64,000 nt of DNA from Procambarus clarkii (lineage: Eukaryota > Arthropoda > Malacostraca > Decapoda > Cambaridae): the NCBI RefSeq assembly GCF_040958095.1, contig NC_091195.1, positions 25,818,684 to 25,882,683 of the forward strand, in the 5' to 3' direction. Positions within the stretch are counted from its first letter, which is position 1, and each line of letters begins with the position of its first letter. This document shows, one piece after another, positions 56,340 through 64,000 of this stretch. The notes below the pieces were generated by a model. The model worked only from the letters and a program-made list of their open reading frames with translations, did no database searches and was not told the DNA's origin. A program made the translations under genes and the position numbers.

Positions 56340-59092
56340 CACCCACCACGACTGAGGGCACACTAGGAGCCCACCACGGCTGAGGGCACACCAGGAGCCC
56401 ACCACGGCTGAGGGCACACCAGGAGCCCACTACGGCTGAGGGCACACCAGGAGCCCACCACGGCTGAGGGCACACCAGGAGCCCACTACGGCTGAGGGCA
56501 CACCAGGAGCCCACTACGGCTGAGGGCACACCAGGAGCCCACCACGACTGAGGGCACACCAGGAGCCCACCACGGCTGAGGGCACACCAGGAGCCCACTA
56601 CGGCTGAGGGCACACCAGGAGCCCACTACGGCTGAGGGCACACCAGGAGCCCACCACGACTGAGGGCACACCAGGAGCCCACCACGACTGAGGGCACACT
56701 AGGAGCCCACCACGACTGAGGGCACACCAGGAGCCCACCACGGCTGAGGGCACACCAGGAGCCCACCACGGCTGAGGGCACACCAGGAGCCCACCACGGC
56801 TGAGGGCACACCAGGAGCCCACCACGGCTGAGGGCACACCAGGAGCCCACCACGGCTGAGGGCACACCAGGAGCCCACCACGGCTGAGGGCACACCAGGA
56901 GCCCACCACGGCTGAGGGCACACTAGGAGCCCACCACGACTGAGGGCACACTAGGAGCCCACTACGGCTGAGGGCACACTAGGAGCCCACTACGGCTGAG
57001 GGCACACTAGGAGCCCACCACGGCTGAGGGCACACTAGGAGCCCACCACGGCTGAGGGCACACCAGGAGCCCACCACGGCTGAGGGCACACCAGGAGCCC
57101 ACCACGGCTGAGGGCACACCAGGAGCCCACCACGGCTGAGGGCACACCAGGAGCCCACCTACGGCTGAGGGCACACCAGGAGCCCACCTACGGCTGAGGG
57201 CACACCAGGAGCCCACCACGGCTGAGGGCACACCAGGAGCCCACCTACGGCTGAGGGCACACCAGGAGCCCACCACGGCTGAGGGCACACCAGGAGCCCA
57301 CCACGGCTGAGGGCACACCAGGAGCCCACCACGGCTGAGGGCACACCAGGAGCCCACCACGGCTGAGGGCACACCAGGAGCCCACCACGGCTGAGGGCAC
57401 ACCAGGAGCCCACCACGGCTGAGGGCACACCAGGAGCCCACCACGGCTGAGGGCACACCAGGAGCCCACCACGGCTGAGGGCACACCAGGAGCCCACCAC
57501 GGCTGAGGGCACACCAGGAGCCCACCACGGCTGAGGGCACACCAGGAGCCCACCACGGCTGAGGGCACACCAGGAGCCCACCACGGCTGAGGGCACACCA
57601 GGAGCCCACCACGGCTGAGGGCACACCAGGAGCCCACCACGGCTGAGGGCACACCAGGAGCCCACCACGGCTGAGGGCACACCAGGAGCCCACCACGGCT
57701 GAGGGCACACCAGGAGCCCACCACGGCTGAGGGCACACCAGGAGCCCACCACGGCTGAGGGCACACCAGGAGCCCACCACGGCTGAGGGCACACCAGGAG
57801 CCCACCACGGCTGAGGGCACACCAGGAGCCCACCACGGCTGAGGGCACACCAGGAGCCCACCACGGCTGAGGGCACACCAGGAGCCCACCACGGCTGAGG
57901 GCACACCAGGAGCCCACCACGGCTGAGGGCACACCAGGAGCCCACCACGGCTGAGGGCACACCAGGAGCCCACCACGGCTGAGGGCACACCAGGAGCCCA
58001 CCACGGCTGAGGGCACACCAGGAGCCCACCACGGCTGAGGGCACACCAGGAGCCCACCACGGCTGAGGGCACACCAGGAGCCCACCACGGCTGAGGGCAC
58101 ACCAGGAGCCCACCACGGCTGAGGGCACACCAGGAGCCCACCACGGCTGAGGGCACACCAGGAGCCCACCACGGCTGAGGGCACACCAGGAGCCCACCAC
58201 GGCTGAGGGCACACCAGGAGCCCACCACGGCTGAGGGCACACCAGGAGCCCACCACGGCTGAGGGCACACCAGGAGCCCACCACGGCTGAGGGCACACCA
58301 GGAGCCCACCACGGCTGAGGGCACACCAGGAGCCCACCACGGCTGAGGGCACACCAGGAGCCCACCACGGCTGAGGGCACACCAGGAGCCCACCACGGCT
58401 GAGGGCACACCAGGAGCCCACCACGGCTGAGGGCACACCAGGAGCCCACCACGGCTGAGGGCACACCAGGAGCCCACCACGGCTGAGGGCACACCAGGAG
58501 CCCACCACGGCTGAGGGCACACCAGGAGCCCACCACGGCTGAGGGCACACCAGGAGCCCACCACGGCTGAGGGCACACCAGGAGCCCACCACGGCTGAGG
58601 GCACACCAGGAGCCCACCACGGCTGAGGGCACACCAGGAGCCCACCACGGCTGAGGGCACACCAGGAGCCCACCACGGCTGAGGGCACACCAGGAGCCCA
58701 CCACGGCTGAGGGCACACCAGGAGCCCACCACGGCTGAGGGCACACCAGGAGCCCACCACGGCTGAGGGCACACCAGGAGCCCACTACGGCTGAGGGCAC
58801 ACCAGGAGCCCACCACGGCTGAGGGCACACCAGGAGCCCACCACGGCTGAGGGCACACCAGGAGCCCACCACGGCTGAGGGCACACCAGGAGCCCACCAC
58901 GGCTGAGGGCACACCAGGAGCCCACCTACGGCTGAGGGCACACCAGGAGCCCACTACGGCTGAGGGCACACCAGGAGCCCACCACGGCTGAGGGCACACC
59001 AGGAGCCCACCACGGCTGAGGGCACACCAGGAGCCCACCACGGCTGAGGGCACACCAGGAGCCCACCACGGCTGAGGGCACACCAGGAGCCA
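56340..59092. repeat. 28-bp array gcccaccacggctgagggca + caccagga, about 98 copies
   Basis: Roughly 55 consecutive copies between about 57260 and 58790 are identical, while both edges carry variants (ctacgg, cacgac, cactagg, and a one-base longer cctacgg). This is the most homogeneous array of the window. The frames of about 530-640 codons on the minus strand are artefacts of the stop-free unit. Confidence 0.96.
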
Positions 59093-59404
59093 GCCAAGAC
59101 CCACGAACTCTCGGTACCTCTCGGCCAAGCCGGCCCCCGAACACCGTCACTCCGCCGGGAGAACCAGCCAGAACACGGCAAAAAATTTTTTACCAACAAT
59201 CCCGTGACCCAAGGCAATATATGCACCAAGTGTGGTACAACTGGCCATTGAAAAGGGATGACAAACAGCAGTGTCAAATCCAAATTGCAAAACAGAACGT
59301 GATCGGGCGACTCCCAGGTGGAGGAGTCGTCCAGACGTCCGCTCAGCGTCAAGGGTGAACCAGGAGTCCTAATCTCTGCATTTATATTGTTACTATCTTA
59401 TCTT
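59093..59404. other. No gene recognised; unique spacer
   Basis: GC-rich start (gccggcccccgaacaccgtc) then mixed sequence with no frame or transposon motif that I recognise. Confidence 0.45.
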
Positions 59405-59720
59405 GAGGTTATCTTGAGATGATTTCAGGGCTTTAGTGTCCCCGCGGCCCGGTCCTCGACCAGGCCTCCACCCCCAGGAAGCAGCACGTGACAGCTGACT
59501 AACACCCAGGTACCTATTTACTGCTAGGTAACAGCGGCATAGGGTGAAAGAAACTCTGCCCATTGTTTCTCGCCGGCACCTGGGATCGAACCCAGGACCA
59601 CAGGATCCCAGGACCACAGGATCCCAGGACCACAGGATGACATAAGTAGTGAAACCCATTTTCTTTCCCCAGCGGGCAGGGAGAACTTGTGATAACCGCT
59701 GAACCTTGGGTTGAAGTGTC
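59405..59720 (-). mobile_element. SINE copy 1, with divergent head and triplicated 16-mer
   Basis: From about 59407 to 59565 it matches the SINE at 61938-62110 nearly base for base (ggttatcttgagatgatttc, ggcccggtcctcgaccaggc, ctgctaggtaacag), in the same orientation. The head differs. On minus it keeps a B-box-like ggttcgatccc (near 59580-59590), but tcccaggaccacagga occurs three times in a row (59590-59640, plus strand). A box-A-like cagcggttatcac lies further out (about 59693-59705). The body is shared and the head belongs to another subfamily or is rearranged. Confidence 0.7.
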
Positions 59721-59905
59721 CCCCACCAGTGTCTCTCATAGCACTATGACGCACTGTATGATCTCATTAATGCTATTGCAAACTCCATTGCAGTTTCACT
59801 GTAGTATAGTGAGATGTTCTTCACTGTGATTATACATTTTGATGTTGTTTGTCATCAGATGCGCTATGTTCATTATTATTATTGTGTTCACTTGTGTTAT
59901 TGTGT

Positions 59906-61605
59906 TATTGTGGTGACGGCACCAACCTCTCCTCTAACATTGTGGTGACGGCACCAACCTCTCCTCTAACATTGTGGTGACGGCACCAACCTCTCCTCTA
60001 ACATTGTGGTGACGGCACCAACCTCTCCTCTAACATTGTGGTGACGGCACCAACCTCTCCTCTAACATTGTGGTGACGGCACCAACCTCTCCTCTAACAT
60101 TGTGGTGACGGCACCAACCTCTCCTCTAACATTGTGGTGACGACACCAACCTCTCCTCTAACATATTATTGTGGTGACGGCACCAACCTCTCCTCTAACA
60201 TATTATTGTGGTGACGACACCAACCTCTCCTCTAACATTGTGGTGACGGCACCAACCTCTCCTCTAACATTGTGGTGACGGCACCAACCTCTCCTCTAAC
60301 ATTGTGGTGACGGCACCAACCTCTCCTCTAACATATTATTGTGGTGACGACACCAACCTCTCCTCTAACATTGTGGTGACGGCACCAACCTCTCCTCTAA
60401 CATTGTGGTGACGGCACCAACCTCTCCTCTAACATTGTGGTGACGGCACCAACCTCTCCTCTAACATATTATTGTGGTGACGACACCAACCTCTCCTCTA
60501 ACATTGTGGTGACGACACCAACCTCTCCTCTAACATTGTGGTGACGGCACCAACCTCTCCTCTAACATATTATTGTGGTGACGACACCAACCTCTCCTCT
60601 AACATTGTGGTGACGACACCAACCTCTCCTCTAACATATTATTGTGGTGACGACACCAACCTCTCCTCTAACATTGTGGTGACGACACCAACCTCTCCTC
60701 TAACATTGTGGTGACGGCACCAACCTCTCCTCTAACATTGTGGTGACGGCACCAACCTCTCCTCTAACATATTATTGTGGTGACGGCACCAACCTCTCCT
60801 CTAACATATTATTGTGGTGACGACACCAACCTCTCCTCTAACATATTATTGTGGTGACGACACCAACCTCTCCTCTAACATATTATTGTGGTGACGACAC
60901 CAACCTCTCCTCTAACATTGTGGTGACGGCACCAACCTCTCCTCTAACATTGTGGTGACGGCACCAACCTCTCCTCTAACATATTATTGTGGTGACGGCA
61001 CCAACCTCTCCTCTAACATATTATTGTGGTGACGACACCAACCTCTCCTCTAACATATTATTGTGGTGACGGCACCAACCTCTCCTCTAACATATTATTG
61101 TGGTGACGGCACCAACCTCTCCTCTAACATATTATTGTGGTGACGACACCAACCTCTCCTCTAACATTGTGGTGACGGCACCAACCTCTCCTCTAACATA
61201 TTATTGTGGTGACGACACCAACCTCTCCTCTAACATATTATTGTGGTGACGGCACCAACCTCTCCTCTAACATATTATTGTGGTGACGACACCAACCTCT
61301 CCTCTAACATTGTGGTGACGGCACCAACCTCTCCTCTAACATATTATTGTGGTGACGGCACCAACCTCTCCTCTAACATATTATTGTGGTGACGGCACCA
61401 ACCTCTCCTCTAACATATTATTGTGGTGACGGCACCAACCTCTCCTCTAACATATTATTGTGGTGACGGCACCAACCTCTCCTCTAACATATTATTGTGG
61501 TGACGGCACCAACCTCTCCTCTAACATATTATTGTGGTGACGGCACCAACCTCTCCTCTAACATATTATTGTGGTGACGGCACCAACCTCTCCTCTAACA
61601 TATTA
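59906..61605. repeat. 32/37-bp array attgtggtgacggcaccaac + ctctcctctaac, about 49 copies
   Basis: The 37-bp form has an extra atatt. The first units are 32 bp, the middle is a mixture, and the final eight or so are all 37 bp, a directional gradient. A second binary variant, cggcacc/cgacacc, varies independently of the first. Confidence 0.95.
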
Positions 61606-61937
61606 TGTCTGTATTTGGCCATTTACTTGTATGGCCGAAAATGAACGTATTTTGAAAATTAAAAATAATTGAAAATAAATTTTGTATTTTTTTCCAAAAC
61701 AGTAAGTTTAGGGTCCTCTGATAGGTTAGGAGGGCAGGAAGTTCTCCTAAGGTTTCTAAACGTTATGAAAAACGTTAATTGAAAGTTTCCTCTCCTAACC
61801 TAACCGAGTAAGCCGGAGGACTCGAACAAAAAACGGGACAGTGCATCACTTTTGTGAGCCGATTTCATTTCAAATTATGTCCATTTTTGGCCATTGCGAA
61901 CATACGAGTGAAAAGCGACGTTATTTTTAAGAGGACG
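61606..61937. other. No gene recognised; AT-rich, possibly a dispersed repeat
   Basis: Contains tttggccatttacttgtatggcc near the start and ccatttttggccattgcg near the end, a loose inverted resemblance. No clear terminal inverted repeats or coding frame. Confidence 0.4.
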
Positions 61938-62173
61938 GGTTATCTTGAGATGATTTCGGGGCTTTAGTGTCCCCGCGGCCCGGTCCTCGACCAGGCCTCC
62001 ACCCCCAGGAAGCAGCCCGTGACAGCTGACTAACACCCAGGTTCCTATTTACTGCTAGGTAACAGGGGCATTCAGGGTGAAAGAAACTTTGCCCATTTGT
62101 TTCTGCCTCGTGCGGGAATCGAACCCGCGCCACAGAATTACGAGTCCTGTGCGCTATCCACCAGGCTACGAGG
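61938..62173 (-). mobile_element. tRNA-derived SINE (copy 2) with an intact tRNA-like head
   Basis: On the minus strand the head (62173-62106, 68 nt) starts cctcgtagcctggtgg, with box A tagcctggtgg, and ends in box B ggttcgattcc. It has a 6-bp acceptor stem (cctcgt/acgagg), a 5-bp anticodon stem with loop ctcgtaa (CGT, Thr-like) and a 5-bp T stem. The D stem does not pair well and there is no proper 7-bp acceptor. The body continues for about 170 bp, ending in ctcaagataacc, and is shared with the copy at 59405. Pol III promoter boxes plus a family-specific tail indicate a SINE, not a working tRNA gene. Confidence 0.8.
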
Positions 62174-62985
62174 GTTGATTAATGTGCGCTGGTGTTGGTG
62201 TGTGTGCTGATGTGATGGTGTCATTGTGTCTGCATTGTGCATAACCTTGCACCAGGCTCCGGCCCGCTGAACCCCTCAGCAGATGGTGCTGCTGCAGCAG
62301 GATCTGCAACACTTGCTCCTGAGACTTGTTAATCTGGCAAAGGGCGTTCTCAAATATCGTTTGTTTGCGCATTATTCGTTTGACGAGTTGGTGATTTTGT
62401 GTCATTTCGTCAAGAATTGCTTTGATATGATTCAGGGTGGCATTCTCCTGGGGTCAGGAAGGTGGACTGGTTGGTGGGTCAGAGTGGGTGGCTGGTGTGG
62501 TTGGAGGGAGGAGGGGGAAGTAGTAGGGAGGGGGTGGAGATGTCTGGTTGAAGGGGAAGGAGGGGGTGAGTGGTGGTGAGGCGCCGTGGGTAGAGAGTGA
62601 AGAATGAGTGGACGCGTTTCTGGGATGGGGAGAGGTGGGTAGGCCTCAGGGATGGGGAGAGGTGGGTAGGCCTCAGGGATGGGGAGAGGTGGGTAGGCCT
62701 CAGGGATGGGGAGAGGTGGGTAGGCCTCAGGGATGGGGAGAGGTGGGTAGGCCTCAGGGATGGGGAGAGGTGGGTAGGCCTCAGGGATGGGGGAGTGGTG
62801 GCCGGTTATTCTGCACATGTCCCAGGCTGGATCACCCGCTCGACCCTCGGCCCCTCTATTCACTGGCTCACCTGCGACCTGGGCCGCCGTACATGTTGGG
62901 CCTTGCCAAGTAGGCCTCATGCTGCAGTGTCGAGTCCAGGCCTGGTGGGATTGCATGCAGTTGACACACTTGGGTGATGACACCC
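62174..62985 (-). pseudogene. LINE ORF1 (gag-like): zinc knuckle, proline-rich region, coiled-coil end
   Basis: On the minus strand: SSPKCVNCMQSHQAWTRHC, a CX2CX3HX6C zinc knuckle of the type found in Jockey/I-like LINE ORF1. Next come an Ala/Arg-rich stretch, six repeats of IPEAYPPLP, and a Pro/His/Ser-rich segment. After a frameshift near 62432 there is a helical stretch ENATLNHIKAILDEMTQNHQ to QEQVLQILLQQHHLL, which looks like a coiled coil. ORF1 proteins bind element RNA. Upstream (62986 onward) the same frame runs into the 21-bp array, so the earlier zinc knuckles are replaced or displaced. Just downstream sits the SINE at 62173, in the same orientation. It may belong to the same family as the LINE at 48490-55930, but that cannot be shown. 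Confidence 0.75.
62622..62795. repeat. 27-bp array inside the LINE ORF1, about 6.4 copies
   Basis: The plus-strand unit is gggatggggagaggtgggta + ggcctca. Minus-strand translation gives nine residues per unit (IPEAYPPLP) in frame with the zinc knuckle. Copies are practically identical. Confidence 0.93.
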
Positions 62986-64000
62986 GGACACTGACGCCAC
63001 ACACCCGGACACTGACGCCACACACCCGGACACTGACGCCACACACCCGGACACTGACGCCACACACCCGGACACTGTCACCACACACCCGGACACTGTC
63101 ACCACACACCCGGACACTGTCGCCACACACCCGGACACTGACGCCACACACCCGGACACTGACGCCACACACCCGGACACTGTCACCACACACCCGGACA
63201 CTGTCACCACACACCCGGACACTGTCACCACACACCCGGACACTGTCACCACACACCCGGACACTGTCGCCACACACCCGGACACTGACGCCACACACCC
63301 GGACACTGTCACCACACACCCGGACACTGTCACCACACACCCGGACACTGTCACCACACACCCGGACACTGTCACCACACACCCGGACACTGTCACCACA
63401 CACCCGGACACTGTCACCACACACCCGGACACTGTCACCACACACCCGGACACTGTCACCACACACCCGGACACTGTCACCACACACCCGGACACTGTCA
63501 CCACACACCCGGACACTGTCACCACACACCCGGACACTGTCACCACACACCCGGACACTGTCACCACACACCCGGACTGTCGCCACACACCCGGACACTG
63601 ACGCCACACACCCGGACACTGACGCCACACACCCGGACACTGACGCCACACACCCGGACACTGACGCCACACACCCGGACACTGACGCCACACACCCGGA
63701 CACTGACGCCACACACCCGGACACTGTCACCACACACCCGGACACTGTCGCCACACACCCGGACACTGACGCCACACACCCGGACACTGTCACCACACAC
63801 CCGGACACTGTCACCACACACCCGGACACTGTCGCCACACACCCGGACACTGTCACCACACACCCGGACACTGTCACCACACACCCGGACACTGTCACCA
63901 CACACCCGGACACTGTCACCACACACCCGGACACTGTCACCACACACCCGGACACTGACGCCACACACCCGGACACTGTCGCCACACACCCGGACACTGT
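62981..64000. repeat. 21-bp array cacccggacactgtcaccac + a, at least 48 copies, open at the window end
   Basis: Variants are gtcacc, gtcgcc and gacgcc. One unit near 63575 lacks three bases. Minus-strand frames read VRVCGDS or VSGCVVT, continuous with the LINE ORF1 zinc knuckle at its left edge. The array runs off the right edge. Confidence 0.95.

Noticed and set aside
62106-62173. Functional tRNA-Thr(CGT) gene
   Set aside because: Box A and B and most stems are present, but the D stem fails, the acceptor stem is only 6 bp, and the sequence continues into a dispersed SINE body shared with 59405.

Overview
The window is eukaryotic nuclear DNA, most likely from a decapod crustacean. The reasons are the mix of transposons (Penelope-like, CR1-like and RNase H-bearing LINEs, Helitron ends, a tRNA-headed SINE), the spliced-exon signals, an assembly gap of exactly 500 N, and the extreme minisatellite load. 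The species assignment is inference from general style, not from a marker gene. There is no prokaryotic operon, rRNA gene, convincing functional tRNA or CRISPR array. About 26 tandem arrays with units of 12 to 64 bp cover roughly 44 of the 64 kb. Nearly all long open frames, up to 1907 codons, are by-products of those arrays. LAYOUT: 1-2030 holds a LINE reverse-transcriptase scrap and a Penelope-like element whose RT core is split by an internal inversion. 2.1-5.1 kb holds four arrays (TA, 64 bp, 26 bp, 33 bp) and a good candidate splice acceptor/donor pair. 5.56-8.54 kb is a decayed CR1-like LINE on the minus strand, followed by the gap. 9.86-10.16 kb and 30.10-30.22 kb are two plausible exons of one plus-strand host gene, joined in phase across a 19.9-kb intron that is almost entirely arrays. 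30.6-31.6 kb holds two head-to-tail Helitron ends. 31.6-36.4 kb holds three more arrays. 36.7-38.5 kb is a LINE tail (RNase H plus Cys/His C-terminus) interrupted by an array. 38.7-48.1 kb is almost pure arrays. 48.5-55.9 kb is a minus-strand APE-type LINE with endonuclease, RT, RNase H and 3' UTR, carrying two large arrays. 56.0-61.6 kb holds three arrays and a SINE copy. 61.9-64.0 kb holds a SINE copy and a LINE ORF1 (zinc knuckle plus coiled coil) that carries two more arrays. MAIN OBSERVATION: where the parent sequence can still be read on both sides, several arrays are amplifications of a short piece of a recognisable functional sequence. One array duplicates the exon-A 5' splice site about 100 times and another duplicates the exon-B 3' splice site about 45 times, at opposite ends of the same intron. 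Others are built from the RNase H motif IPSHVG of one LINE, the motif GYRYLWQV of another LINE, a LINE 3' UTR, and the zinc-knuckle and proline-rich parts of a LINE ORF1. The window is therefore a record of repeated local minisatellite birth inside genes and transposons.
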